Source: Halocaridina rubra
Lineage: Eukaryota > Arthropoda > Malacostraca > Decapoda > Atyidae
Direction: 5' to 3'
Length of the DNA: 64,000 bases
Assembly: GCA_037179515.1 (NCBI GenBank)
Contig: JAXCGZ010003842.1
Location: forward strand, 50,001-114,000
A program made the translations under genes and the position numbers. Below the pieces are notes generated by a model. It ran no database searches. It was given only the letters and a program-made list of their open reading frames with translations, and was not told where the DNA came from. Shown here piece after piece: positions 22,975-37,757 of this stretch; position 1 is the stretch's first letter, and every line of letters begins with the position of its first letter.

Positions 22975-23640
22975 CCTCACCCACTTTGTCTTTTTATCTC
23001 CTCGTTTGAATACCTGGTGATCCCTACATATAAATCCTCTTTCCTCATTTTTCACTCACTTTATCTCCCTCTTATTTGAATACCTTGTAATCCCTATTTA
23101 TAAATCCTCTCTGCATAACTCACTCATTTTAACTCCTCCTTTGAATACCTTGTAATCCCTATTTTGAAATCCTCTTTCTTCTTCTTTCACTCACTTCAGC
23201 GCCTCTCTAAAATCCTCTTTTTACTGCATCTCTCACTCACTCCATCTTCTTTTAGTTTGAACACCTTGTAATCCCTACTTATAAATCCTCTCTGCATCTC
23301 TCTCTTACTTCGTCTGCTCATTTGAATAACTGGTAATTCCTACATTTAAATATGCTTTTGTCATCTCTCCATCACTTCATCATCTCATTTGAATACCTTG
23401 TAATCCCTGCTTATAAATATTCTCTGCTTTTCTCACTTTATTTCCTTCACGCTTGAATACCTTGTAATCCTTTCGTATAAATCCTGTTTTGAATACCTTG
23501 TAATCCTTTCCTATAAATCCTGTTGTGAATACCTTGTAATCCTTTTGTATAAATCCTGTTTCCTCATTTATCACTCACTCTATATCCCTCTTGTTTGAAT
23601 GCCTTATAATCCCTACTTATAAATCTCCCTTCTTCAACTC
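22975..23640. repeat. minisatellite M2
   Basis: At least ten units of about 60 bp (shorter, about 37 bp, near 23450-23560) built on gaataccttgtaatcccta, ataaatcctctttc and cactcac. Confidence 0.85.
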
Positions 23641-23834
23641 CAAGTGTCTGTGCCCTTGTGCCCAAACCATCAAAGTTAAGTCTGATTTTCTAACCACTTC
23701 TTTTTGCTACATATCTTCGTAACTCTTTACAACTTCTATCTGTAAGATATTTACAAAAAAACATTTTTGGAGCTGTTACATAAACTGAATTATTTGTACA
23801 TAGGAAATAAAATGTCTTTTAATTTTAATTGATA

Positions 23835-24225
23835 AAAGTTTTATTGGTTCCTAATCCCCAATATGTACCCCAAAATGATTGATTTCTAAACCCCAATATG
23901 GACTCGTTAAATGATGGACTCCCCATATGATTGATTCCTAAACACCAATGGTCTCCCCCATATGATTGATTCCTACACCCCAACATGGTCTCCTCCATAT
24001 GATTGGTTCCTAAACCCCAACATAGACTCCCCATAAAATTGGTTCCTAAACCCCAACATGGCCCACATGATTGGATCCTAATCCCTAAAATGGACTCTCC
24101 TTATGATTGGTTACTAAACCTCAACATGGGTTCCTCTTATGATGAGTTCCTAAACCCCAACACGGATTCCCCTTATGATTGCTTCATAAACTCCATAATG
24201 AACTCCCCATTATATTGGTTCCTCA
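23835..24225. repeat. minisatellite M3
   Basis: About 36-bp units of gattggttcctaaaccccaa plus catggactccccatat. Confidence 0.85.
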
Positions 24226-24349
24226 TTGTCTCAGAAAAGGTTAACCAGTTAAGTATGGTGAGGGTTTCTCACTTAGATCATCTTAAAACATTTAACACTT
24301 CCAGAGCAAATTGGTATTTCTGGAGAAGATAATTTTTGTGATATGCTGG

Positions 24350-25035
24350 TGAAGGATTTTGGGGGCTGAGAAAGGAATGGCATGATTTCTGGATAATTTT
24401 TATGTGAAATTTAAGAATATGGGTCATCAGAACACAAAAGCTGGTAAAGGAGTGGCTTGATAGCTGGAGAATTGGCATCAAAACACAAGAGCTGGGAAAG
24501 GAATGGCATGAGAGCTGAAGAATTTTTATATGAAAATAAAGAATATGGGACATAAAAAATAAGCTTGTAAAGGAATGGCTTGATAGCTAGAGAATTGTTT
24601 TATGAAAGTGAAGAATATGGGGCATCAGAACACAAAAGCTGGGAAAGATGCCAATTCTCCAGCTATTAGCTGGAGAATTGGCATCAGAACACATGAGCTG
24701 GGAATGGAATAGCATGAGAGCTGGAGAATTGTTATACGAAAGTAAAGAATATAGGGGCATCAGAAGGCAAAAGCTAGGAAATGAATGGCTTGATAAGTGG
24801 AGAATTAGCATCAAAACACAAGAACAGAGAAAGGAATGTCATGATTTCTAGAGAATTGTTTTTGAAAAGTGAAGAATATGGGGCATAAAAACAAAAGTTT
24901 GGAATGACATGGCATGATAGCTGGAGAACTGTTTATTAAAGTGAAGGATATAGGACATCAAAATGCAAAAGCCAGGAAAGGAATGGCGTGATAGCTGGAG
25001 AATTGTTATATGAAAGTGAAGAATTTGGGGCATCA
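24350..25035. repeat. minisatellite M4
   Basis: Repeated gaatggcatgatagctggag, aattgttatatgaaagtgaa, gaatatggggcatcagaac and acaaaagctgggaaag. It ends about 13 bases before the terminal exon stop at 25048 and contains that exon's possible poly(A) signal. Confidence 0.85.
24932..24937 (-). promoter_or_regulatory. poly(A) signal candidate for the 25.05-25.17 kb terminal exon
   Basis: The plus strand reads TTTATT, i.e. AATAAA on the minus strand, 111 bases downstream of the TAA at 25048. It lies inside the adjacent minisatellite. Confidence 0.35.
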
Positions 25036-25047
25036 GAAACGGCACAA

Positions 25048-25172
25048 TTAGCCTTTGTAGACCATAACGTCTGGATTGTCATCATCTTCCTCCTCAACAG
25101 GAATGGATACTCCAGAGATGCGGGAACTGGAAGGCTGAGATTTTATCGCACCTGTAACAGTCTGAGAAGTAG
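25048..25172 (-). CDS. minus-strand terminal exon, possibly the far C-terminus of GABBR1
   Basis: With an acceptor after CTACAG the exon is 25172-25048 and has the phase needed to follow GABA-B exon 52952-52811. With the inner acceptor TTCTCAG it starts at 25161 in phase 0. Both read TSQTVTGAIKSQPSSSRISG, then an acidic EEEDDDNPD segment, then VMVYKG and TAA. Codon use and the acidic, serine-rich composition look like a real cytoplasmic tail. An AATAAA on the minus strand (24937-24932) lies 111 bases past the stop. No other minus-strand exon was found nearby, so it is either the receptor's distal tail, which would enclose the protease gene, or the end of an unseen gene. Confidence 0.5.
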
Positions 25173-25269
25173 CTGTAGCATAGAAGGTTTTTCACACAAT
25201 TAATGGAAACAAACTCAATGCAACAAGAGACAACAGTAATTGGAAATGTGGTCTTACAGTGATTATATA

Positions 25270-25720
25270 CATACATATGTATGCATTGGCTGCGATTCCT
25301 CTTGTAAGGGGAATGGCTTAATCAAAACATACACCAGAAGCAAATACTGTATACCCAGAAGACTCCCCTTAGCTCCTTGGGAATAAAGAGCTGCTGCTGT
25401 CCTTAACCATCAAACTTCTTGGGTCACCCAGAGTAAAATGTCAAGGATTTAAAGCTGTGAGGCCCAATATCCACAGCTGGAAATATGTACTCCCTTAAAG
25501 CCTTCACAAATGAGTGAGTAAACCATCTGTAGCTGTCAGGCCTCAGGCAGAAGGTTCTTCCCCATTTACTCTGTGGATGACCCAAGCACAATGATGGGTA
25601 GGAAGATTGGCGATCCTTCAATCCCAAGGAGCTACGAGGAGTGATCGGAGTATATTAGCTTCCAGTTAATGTGTGTGCTTTGACTCTGCCACATCCCTTC
25701 CAAAGGGCATTGTGACCATT
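25270..25720. mobile_element. family C repeat, fullest copy
   Basis: Left end ttggctgcgattcctcttgt with aaggggaatggctta; right end gtgtgtgctttgactctgcc. Middle has agctccttgggaataaagag and aatatccacagctgg. Other copies at 10.2, 18.7, 35.5, 36.0, 40.6, 48.5 and 59.9 kb. Ends partly inverted to each other. Class unknown. Confidence 0.6.
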
Positions 25721-25983
25721 GAATATGTTTATGTAGTAATGAATGTTTTTTTTACCATTTGTAAGGTATAGTTTTGAATAAAACTAATCTTTGTATCAAA
25801 TTACTTCAATGAAAGAAACATAAAAATGTATATCTTTTTTTAATCTTATATAGTAAAAGATATTACTTCTTGACTTCTGATTATATCCTTGTCTTGTTAT
25901 AAAACTTTATTTATAAGTTTTTTATTATTTCCTTGTCTTACATAGAACTTTGAGTAATAATTTGATGTATTATCCCATATATA

Positions 25984-26315
<332 letters not shown>

Positions 26316-26545
26316 ATCATTATTTATCATGTAAGGAAGGACTGATTATTAGCTATATTGATAATGGTCCTGGAACTGGTGTATATTACTCTAATACTTC
26401 TTTATTTTCTTATATATTTGTTTTCTTATTAAACATGGGTAGTATTAGTTATTTTTCTTTATAACAAAGATTGCTAAACTTTGTACAGTATTTGTAAACA
26501 TACCAGATGTATTATATTATTGTAATATGCTACTGATTATCAGTG

Positions 26546-26965
26546 AAGGATCGCTGTAGCGCATTGGTTAGAGTGCTCGACTCGAGAAGTAGCATACCTT
26601 TGTTTGAACCCACTCTGGGACTTTAGGAAGTGCATTCAATCTAATTCCTCAGCAGAGCTAGTGTTTGTTCAACCCCATTTCAATAGGAACTTAGAGTCAT
26701 ACATAAAACGGCACTGTTTTATGTCACAAATGGTAGTAGGACAGAGTGTCAGTGTCGAAAGAACCTAACCTAACCTTTCGACTCTTTTACTTTCAATATT
26801 TTGTTTCAACACTGTCTGCTCATGGTCACAAATAGTCCCTATTCAAATGAGGTTGGACAGAGGCATGTTGAAGCTAGGAGATGAAGGATGGATACGCTTC
26901 CTAACGCACCGCAGTGAGATCCAACCCGCATTATCCACGTCCCACTCCACCACTGAATCACACGG
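26546..26965. mobile_element. two SINE-A copies around hairpin H5
   Basis: Plus copy at 26546-26715 and a minus copy at 26810-26965. Between them, gtcgaaag and ctttcgac flank aacctaacctaac. Confidence 0.65.
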
Positions 26966-27291
26966 CCCCTGGAAGCTAACAGAAATAATCTAATAAAGTT
27001 CATAAATAGGATATCATATTTTCCGTTTCGAAAGCAACTTTGGTAACTAGTCATTGTTAAGACTGCCTGAGGCAAAGGTTTTGTTTCTGTATATCAAAAA
27101 TAAAAAATTGAAATTTTTATGATATAGATAAATGTTAATAGTTTTTATAACTTTTGATATTAGATAAAAGCTCCTTTTGTTATATTTGTGAAGACAACAG
27201 TTGTAACTGAATAAATATTGAGCCTGAACATGTGAAGAACTACTTTAATATAGTTTGTTATATCTACATGAGGGAGAGAAGAAATTTAATT

Positions 27292-27595
27292 GTTGTTGTG
27301 TCCATATTATGTGTTGCTATCAATCCCTCTTCAAATGGAGGTGGGCACATACAGGTTGGAATTGGGGATTTAAGGCTGGATACCCTTCCTACAACACCCT
27401 GGTGGGATCAAGCATGGGTTTGTTTGTTTCAGATTTGAGCACTATAACCAATGCGTTACCACTGTCCTCTAAACCTAGAGTGGATAGAGTACTCAACTTT
27501 GGAGGTGGAAGACCTGGGATTAATCAGAGGGCATCCCGCTATAATTCTCAGCTCCAACCCATGCAAATGGGGATTAATTGTGACAAAATTGTGCT
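27292..27595. mobile_element. two SINE-A copies, opposite orientation
   Basis: Minus copy 27292-27475; partial plus copy 27480-27595. Confidence 0.65.
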
Positions 27596-27842
27596 TTAAA
27601 ATCTACGTTAGGATCTGAATAGCATAATCTTATATTTCTGCATTCTTGTACAATTTACAGTCTTCAGAATTACAATTTCTAGTACCACTTGGTAAAGTAT
27701 GTATGTAAAATGCATGACTTTGTTACATTTCATTTCTCGTCTAAATGGGCTGTATGTGTTTGTTAAGGAGTTGTGTATTGTTGTATGTAAGCGTAAATAA
27801 AAAGAAATTAGTGTGCACTGTAACATCAAAGTTATAGTTAAC

Positions 27843-28147
27843 ATTTGTCCCTCATCTTATCATGTCAACTTGTTTCAGCAGTCTGTGTAAGTCAGAAATT
27901 ACCTATGTTCAAGACCCTTATATAAATGTGCCTATACATATACAGTAATCTAATCCCAACCTCCTTTATTCTTTAAATCATACCAGATTACTTCATTCTG
28001 CTTTAACTAACGTAATCTAAATTTATGTAAGTATAGCTTTGTAGTTGCTATTCAATATTCTAAAAAGGAATTTATTTTAGTATTTGCCTTCTCTATATAT
28101 TCAAAGCCACATTGTTATAAAATGCATAAGATTAGGGACAGATGTAC
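27843..28147. mobile_element. Tigger-like MITE family 3
   Basis: Begins ttgtccctcatcttatcatg and ends aagattagggaca. The same family is at 34569-34881, 45978-46309 and 60326-60640. Confidence 0.6.
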
Positions 28148-28316
28148 TGTTCTGCACTCTGATGTAAACGACTAATGTCATTCGTGCTTGTAACTGCATA
28201 TCCGGAAGTAAATATGCATAATATGTATCTTGCATATGTAAAGGATATTAATATCATATGCAGAAGAATTATGCAAGTGTTTATTTCTTTGTAAATTTCA
28301 GGATATGATATTGGGA

Positions 28317-28494
28317 TCTTGTAAAGAATAGTAACCTCAGGATGCACTAGGGTTCAGCCCAGCCAAACCATACCAACCCAGCCCAACTCAACCCAACCCA
28401 ACCCAGCCCAGCTAAGCCCAAACCAACCCTACCATTTATGAGGTTATATAACTATACTTGGTTTCTTGGGGTTACTTATTTTTACAAGATCCTG
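28317..28494. mobile_element. inverted-repeat element G with CCCAA array
   Basis: cttgtaaagaatagtaacct to ggggttacttatttttacaa. The loop is a degenerate (ccaaccca)n run. Confidence 0.7.
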
Positions 28495-29560
28495 AAATTA
28501 TGATATGTATTTGATGATATTGATAAATGATATACTAAAACAGTTTAATCATTCTGTCAGGACAGATAAAAAGAAGATTAATTTTTTATTGCTTTAGTAA
28601 TGTTTTTGGAGTGATACATGCCAGTTGAAATATGACAGAATGTTTTTGTATTTCCGCTGTTTTATTTAGGTCTCATGAGTTGAATATCAAAACCGTTCAC
28701 CATACGTGCATGTTTAACCTCATCACCGGCAATTGTTTCCAAAGAACTATTGCAATTCCAGACGAATTAAGTGAGAAGAATATAGAGACTCCAATTTTGA
28801 TATGGCTCATCTGTTACTGAGATGCTGTAAGTGGGGTTGGTGGACGTACAGTTAACACAAAAATACTTGTCTCTTCCTAAAGCAGGCTCGTAGAGAGCCA
28901 GAGTGGATGAAAATATCTGTTCAAAGCGTAATATTATATGATATCTCTGATGAGATTTTCATCCTTGTCGAAAATGCTCGTTTCTGCCAAAGGAAGGATC
29001 AGAGTGAGCCAGAATGGACTAGAATATCTTTCAGAAGCGTAATCTTATACAGTAACTTTTTGTTGAGAGACAGTATTTCATCCTTTCCGAAAGACATCAG
29101 CCTGGCAAAACGAGATATTTCATCTCACTATTTTTGTGAATGATATACTGTATAGCCTATTTACTATCTCTTTGATATCTACATAATTTTAAGATAAACT
29201 GTTTAATGGAAGCACGATGATTTTTTTACTAATTCACTCTACTTAAACATTATAGTGTCTCCCTGATATGAAGTGTCATGAAGATTTCTATGGAAGACAT
29301 TGCAAGAGCTGGATATCGTTATCATCTCTGCAGTGGCATATAGAGTAAATTCATTGTTATACATACTTATATGAGACAATTATTATGTAAACATCAATTT
29401 TTCAATTATTAAAGTTTAATTTTTAATTTGGCCACTTATTTCCTTCCTGAATGTTGCTAGAGTTATTGAAGATATGTATGAATTTGTGTTACAGCTGGTG
29501 GCGCCATTGGTGGTTTGTTATGTATGTGCTAGGCTCGAATTTTGGTCAGGGGTAGAAATA
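28495..29560. other. intergenic, with a two-copy 110-bp duplication
   Basis: 28880-28990 and 28991-29110 repeat agccagagtggatgaaaata / agccagaatggactagaata. Open frames here (62 and 78 residues) match nothing recognised. Confidence 0.5.
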
Positions 29561-29561
29561 A

Positions 29562-29562
<1 letters not shown>

Positions 29563-29642
<80 letters not shown>
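29563..29642. repeat. (TA)n microsatellite
   Basis: TA repeat immediately left of the foldback element. Confidence 0.97.
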
Positions 29643-31195
<1,553 letters not shown>

Positions 31196-31199
31196 TGAG

Positions 31200-31965
31200 T
31201 TGAATACGGAACACACAGTTACCACAGTGAGTTCAAACACTGGTTGTTAATATCAGAGAAGAGCGATCTAACCACTGTGCTACCGCTTTCCCCAAAAGTA
31301 ACGAAGCTAATAATGAGTAAAAATCTTATACATGATAAGTGTAGTTTATGGAAAGGAAGTGATCAGAGACATAGGTTAATAGCATAGAAATATATTGTAT
31401 AATTAATTATTAATAAAAAGATAATTACTAATAGATTATAAAAAGGCCATATAGCACAACATCCTTGGAGGGTTTGTCAGAATTTTAACATACGGTAATA
31501 AATTTTTGTTTATCACAAAGTTCCCACTCCCAGGTAGGCTTTTCAGCCTGCCAATGAGATCAATCTGACAAATGATCCTTGAGAAAGTGTGGCTTGGGAA
31601 TTAAGACTGGATCCACATTCTAATCATCCCACTGTGGCCTAAGGAAGGGTAGCCAGTCTAGATTCCCCAATTCCAGCCTGTCTGTATCCACCCCCATAAT
31701 GGAGATTAATAGTAACATAAAACAGCAAACAATATTCTGCTTTTTATGGTGATTATTGTAATACTGAATATCCTGATCTTATATTCTCTCTTGATATCAT
31801 AAGTTGGGATTGGGGACTTAAGGCTAGATGCCCTCCTAATGCACTGCAATAGAGCCCACCATGGGGCGTTAGGAAGGGTATTCAGCTTTAATTCCCCTCT
31901 CCAATCTGTTTCTATTCACCCCCATAATGGGGATTAAATGTGACACATAAAATGGCTAACATTAT
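31200..31965. mobile_element. SINE-A fragments upstream of the protease
   Basis: Minus fragment at 31200-31290; plus fragments at 31627-31735 and 31840-31965. 31510-31620 contains the caggtaggcttttcagcctg word also at 8.66 kb. Confidence 0.55.
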
Positions 31966-32014
31966 CTTTCTTGATTATATAATTAAGTACACTTGACTAC
32001 CCTTGAGAGAGAGA

Positions 32015-32051
32015 GATAATAGATACGTGCGTCCTAAGTGCAACATTCAGT
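32015..32051 (+). promoter_or_regulatory. candidate core promoter of the CLIP protease (TATA-like plus TCAGT initiator)
   Basis: An arthropod-type initiator word TCAGT sits at 32047-32051, and an AT-rich ATAATAGATA stretch starts about 30 bases upstream. The implied 5' UTR would be only about 14 bases before the ATG at 32064. The spacing fits a TATA/Inr promoter, but both motifs are short and could be chance. Confidence 0.25.
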
Positions 32052-32063
32052 GCAACCTGCAGC

Positions 32064-35000
32064 ATGGATAAAAGAACAAGTTTATTAGTGTGTGGTTTTA
32101 TTTTTGCCTTGGCCTTCGATTTCAGTACTGTATTTGGTAAAAATTTGTTTTGGAGTTTCTTGATTGTGTTTACTTATAAATTTATCTATATCTGATCAAA
32201 TAAACATAGTAATATATAAGAAAACATGAAGCATATTTTGCCCCTTGCTGGGATTCAAACCTAAGATGCGTAATCAGTGTGTCAAAGTTTATCTCTCTCA
32301 GTTTTCATTGCATGTGTGCTCATATCTGTGTGTCATTTTGAACTTCATGTCAATACAAGTGCTTTATCCCCAAGGACTTAATAGGTGTGTTTAAAGCATA
32401 TTAGCTTCTGGTGCTTGTGTTCTTTGACCCTCCCATCTCCCTTACAAGGGGGATAACAGGTAATGTATATTTATGCTGGAGCTAATAGGGTGCCAAAATA
32501 AAAATGGGTTAATGAAGCCTCTAATTTATTCATAATTTTTCTTATTTCAGCTGGTTCTCAGAACGAACATGTAAGTAATAAAAGAACAGAACTGAGAGCA
32601 GGGGAACACTGTCAGATAGGAGGAGTCACGGGTGTTTGTGAAGAGATTGGGAAGTGTCTACAGACAGGAGGTATTGTCAGAAGAGAAGGCGAGTTGAAAA
32701 TCTGTAGCAGAGAATTCTCAAACATTTATGTCTGTTGTAGACGACCCCATCTAATAGCAGAAGAATGTGAGTTGAGTGGTTGGTATGGAAATATTTTGTG
32801 AATATTCCATTTTGCTTAGGAAAGATATGTAGAGCAATGGGGAGAGCAGTCAATTCAGGAAGTTACAAACCATGTTTGAGGCCTTTGGGGTGCATTAAAA
32901 GGACATCCAGCCTTGATTCCCCACCACAATAGGAGATTAAGAATGGCACATAAAATGGCATCACTAGTAACGTATACTAATGTTGGTATAATAAATTTTT
33001 GCGTTATGTACTTGTTAAAGGTCTGTAATGAATGGCAGAGGCAGGAAACCGTAATAGCACTAGGGCCCTAATATGTACCTACCATATAGCTGAGTTCCAA
33101 GCCAGTCTCCTTTCCCATCACCTGGACCCAGTGATCTCCAGGCATTGGCTGAATAATCAGGTAGATGTATAGGAAATCACCGATCCCCAATTAATTACCC
33201 AGCTTAATCTGTAATGGCATTTGACAGTGAAAGCTAATCCAACCTCAGGTTAGCTATGAAAAAATTTCTATAGTACATCTAATGCAAATTTTTTTTTCAT
33301 CTGACTAACATAATTATCAGCATGAGAGAGATGAGCATTCCACCCTCATATTCCCTTGTTCCAACTTGTCTGTGTCCACCCCACTTTGAATGGGGAATAA
33401 AAGTGACATAAAATGGCAAACTTTCTGCCTGCTTTTGGAGACTATTTAGAAGGATATTCTTGATGGGTATGGAGAAGGACTTCAGCGTTGTAGTGCCGTT
33501 GCAAGTAAAGGACATGCTCAGTACATGCTTGTATTGCAGTACTGAGTCGTACCATTTTATATAATTTTATTTGTTTTTTCTATCTTCTCTTTTTCCCTTT
33601 CCTCACCAAGTTGCTCCCCCTTGTGAAGCCATCTTGTTTACCGTCTTTGTTTTTTCAGCTGGGCCTCTTGCTTGGTTTATGATAATAATAATAATAATAA
33701 TAATATTGATAATCTTCAAATTATCTACCTTCCTTGTTGAGAATCGAACCTGCGAACTCTACAATAGAACTCCACAGCTTAGTCCACCTCTGTGGAGCAG
33801 TGGACTAAGCTTTGGAGTTCTAGTCTAGAGTTCCCAGGTTCGATTCCCAGCAAGGAAGATAGATTATTTGAAAACATATAAAAATGCGTTATTGCATTGC
33901 ATTTGTTCTAATAATAATAATAATTTAGTTTGGGCCAAAACCTTTCTCATTTATTACTGTTTGCTATATCATGTTTTTGTTTTCGTTTCATTATTTGCTT
34001 TTAGATATAAATGAAAACACTGAGTAAATGTATCACTTGATAAGAAAAGAACTACTTAGATACTAGATAAGCTTTTATATTGAACTTTTATATTGTACTT
34101 TAATATAATCGCTGAAATAAAAAAAAAATATTTTTTACAATACACTGGATTTTGTAAAGAAGAGTAACCCCAGGGTGGTGTAGGGACACCATAGGAATGA
34201 ATGCTGCATGCTGGACCTTAAATGCAATACAAGTAAATAAGTGAAAGTGAGTAACCTAAGCTAATCTAACAATTTACGGGATTATTTAGCTTTACAAAAG
34301 TCTGGGGGTTACCCATTTTTACAAGTCCCAACTCACCTACAGTCTAAAACACTGATTTAACAATCATTAGCTATAAAGACAAAAATATACTGAAGTTGCA
34401 GCATTGAATTTTGATGTTGAGTTTTCATTGATTTCAGTGTGCGATGCATGGGGTCACTTTTGGTGGCAAGATGGCGTGTGTTCTGTTGAACATCCCTTGG
34501 TCATTGGCGGAGAAAATGCAAATATTGGAGAATTTCCTCACATTGTAAGTTATAATTTTTGTGTAGTGCAGCTGTCCCTCATCTTACGTGGTTTTCAATA
34601 GTATGGGTTTGATCATACACAGTTGGACAATATGAAGAAAAATAAAAACTCAGGAGAGTATACCTTAAGATACATTGTAACTATTCCTTTACTGTATCGA
34701 TTTTACATGAATTTTAGTTTTGAATTACGTAAAGTTTAAGTGCAGTACAGTACTCTAGTCAGATTTCAAAGTGTACAGGCAAAGTATAGACACATTTATA
34801 TAGGGGTTGTGAACATGGGAGATTCTTTTCTAACACTGAGCGTAATGGAATGAATGGACACTGTAAGCTGAAGGACAACTGCACAAGTACTTACTGATCA
34901 CTCATAATATGTTTTCAAGTATCTCAACTAAAATGAAAGTATGTTATGCCTCTGTTGATATTATAATCTCATTCCTTTAATGTTTTTAGTTTTGTACTAC

Positions 35001-37714
35001 TCAATTTGAAGTTTACATACCCTTCGATAATTTCAGAATATTTACATGCAGGTTCAGAATGCATCATGAATAATTTTGCATTGTTAAAGGGTTGGCAGAG
35101 TCAGGACACACTGTCTTTGGTGAATATATTTGCCTTGGCTCTGTCATTCCTTTTAGAAGGGGTATTCAGCTATTGTATATTTATTATAGGCACAAGTCGG
35201 CAAGAAGTACATGGACAGAAATATCAATTTTGACTGTGGGGGCACCTTGATCTCTCCATATTTTGTGCTGACTGCTGCTCACTGCCTCCTCCTCCCACAA
35301 AATATGTGAGTTGCTAGAACGATATCCTTATCATAAAGACTGATATGTATGTGTGCAATATTGTTTACAGTATTTGTGTTAGATGATTTTCTTGGTTTTA
35401 GGATGCATTAATTTTGTCTCTGATAGTATTTTTAATATCAGAGTTATGAGCATGTTTCATAGTACAGTACAGTGTTATGATTAACTCATAGAAGCTAAAA
35501 GGAGTGATCAAAGTATATTAGTTTCTGGTGAATGTGTGTACTTTGACTCGGCCATATCCCTTACAACGGGGATTGTAGTTATTGTATATGTTTTGCTGGA
35601 ACTAATAGGGTGCTACAACAAAAATGGAGAGGCATAGGGCTTAATAAGAACCCTGCCATTCTTCACCTTTTCTCATGACTGCTCTTGGGAGAAAATAAAT
35701 TGCCAACCTCTTTGCTACCCTATTCCTTTTAATTGGCTTTTGCGAAATACACGGCATATGACGATGGTACCTTTTCTTCTCTTGTTATGATGCAACTTGC
35801 TATGGTTTATTTCTCATATTTATGTGTATGTCTTAAAGCAGGCTTTTGAGCTCAGAAATAATATACCATGGGTATAGTAGTTATCTGCTAGCACAGTAAA
35901 CAGGAATGGGTGAGTGTGGGGGAGTTGCCATTAGATGTAACAGTGAGGGTAAACCAGCTGTGGCTGATAGGCATCATGGCAGAAAATCCTTGCCCACTTA
36001 CCATGTGGTTGATCCAAACAGAGTTATGGGAGGAAATAGTGGCAGACCTTTATTCCCAGAGAGCTAAGAGGCTTGATTGAGATATATTAGCATCTGGTGA
36101 ATATGTGTGTTTTAGCTCTATTACTCCATTCAGGGGAGATTTCACCCAACATATATGTACATATGAAGTAATGAGTTATTTGTTAATCCACTACCAGCAG
36201 GAAACACTTTACCTTTTGGGTCAAGCTCGGAGAACATGACATGGAACACGATTCCTCTAATGAGACCATTAAGACATTGCAAGGTCTGCTTCCTCCTTCC
36301 CTGTACGGCTATGATAATGCGACATCTAGCAACTCCGCTGACCCAGATGGCGTAACATCTGTGAAGCAAATAATTGAAGTGGAGGAAACTTTCATCTATC
36401 CCGCGTATAGTTACTTAGTAAAGTATCATGACATTGCGCTACTAAAATTAAAATCACCGGTAAGTAAGATTGTTTCTATCTTTAGGAATGTGCATACTGT
36501 ATTTACTTTTAGGTCTGGGTTATTGTTGTTGTTTTTGTTGTTATTCCCTAAGCTGTCAGGCTTTTCCACAGAGCTTTCAGGGAGTGTATGTTATGTTATT
36601 TTTCTGGCTGAACTGCCCCCAGTCCCTAAGAAAAGCCACCCCCTATCCCAGGCTTTCCCTTAGAGCTCTCAGGGAGTATGTACTCTTGTTGGTGATTACC
36701 TAATTGTGTTTACGGGAAAGAGCCCAAAGCTCGTATCATCCCGTCTCCTGATCGGTGTTTAAGTCATGGTGTATTCATGTAAGTTTTATGAGTTGATGTT
36801 ATTATTGTCCCCTAAGCTGCTTGGCAGAACTACCCCAAGTCCCTGAGAAAGGCCACTGCTGATCCCTATCTTAACCTTTGAGCTGTTGGGGATGGAGTGT
36901 ATGTTGTGTTGCTGGCATATGCAGTTTTAATTTTGGGTAATTGAACTTTCTAGTTCTGAAAAGCACTTGCAAATATACTTACGTTTGGTGTGTTCTGTCA
37001 CGTATAATGTTATCAATACTGTCAGTCATTAGGTTCAAGGAAATTTTACCGTAAACATTTTTTCCGTGGGAAAATTCTCCTTATAGGGAAATCGCCTTAT
37101 AAGAAAATTCACCATATAGGAAAATTTGCCGTAAAAAAAATATAAATTGCAAAGAAGTTGTTCCCTTAAAATGGCAGCTTCTGGCAACTACTTCAAGTAA
37201 CCTAACCTAACCTAAACTGAATATGTAAATACGGCAGATATGTCTTACAGCTAATTTTCCTATGCGGCGATATTTCTGTGGTGAAATTTCACACAGCAAA
37301 AATGTTTATGGCGAAGTTTCCTGACACACAGTCATAATAGTTTCTTTTTCAACCTTTAGAGATTAAACTAACATTAGTCTTGTCTGCAAGAGTAAGCAAT
37401 CATAACTATAATCTTGAATGATACCTCAAAAAAATTAATGCCTATTTGTTTACCAAAGCCATTATTCTCTTATAAAAGGGGGGTGGCTGAGTCAAATCAA
37501 AGACCTCTTTTTGTTGCTGGAAAATAGAGTGGGTAGATTCCCAGTCCCCCCGCATGGCCCCATATAGTCGACTTTATGACACGCAGGGGAACACAGAGGA
37601 GGTATTCTTGTTCATGCCCTCAGGGTCTAAATGAGTAATGTATTATTTATATGAGATTATATCTGAGTCCTTTGCATATTCTTTAAAAAATTCTCTTTCT
37701 TGGATACCCTCAGT

Positions 37715-37757
<43 letters not shown>

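Noticed and set aside
22975..25035. CRISPR array
   Set aside because: The units are contiguous degenerate minisatellites without unique spacers, in a eukaryotic genome.
28632..29143. Two open frames as a possible gene
   Set aside because: No start context, domain or splice structure could be recognised, and the second frame lies in a duplicated 110-bp block. Left as unexplained DNA.
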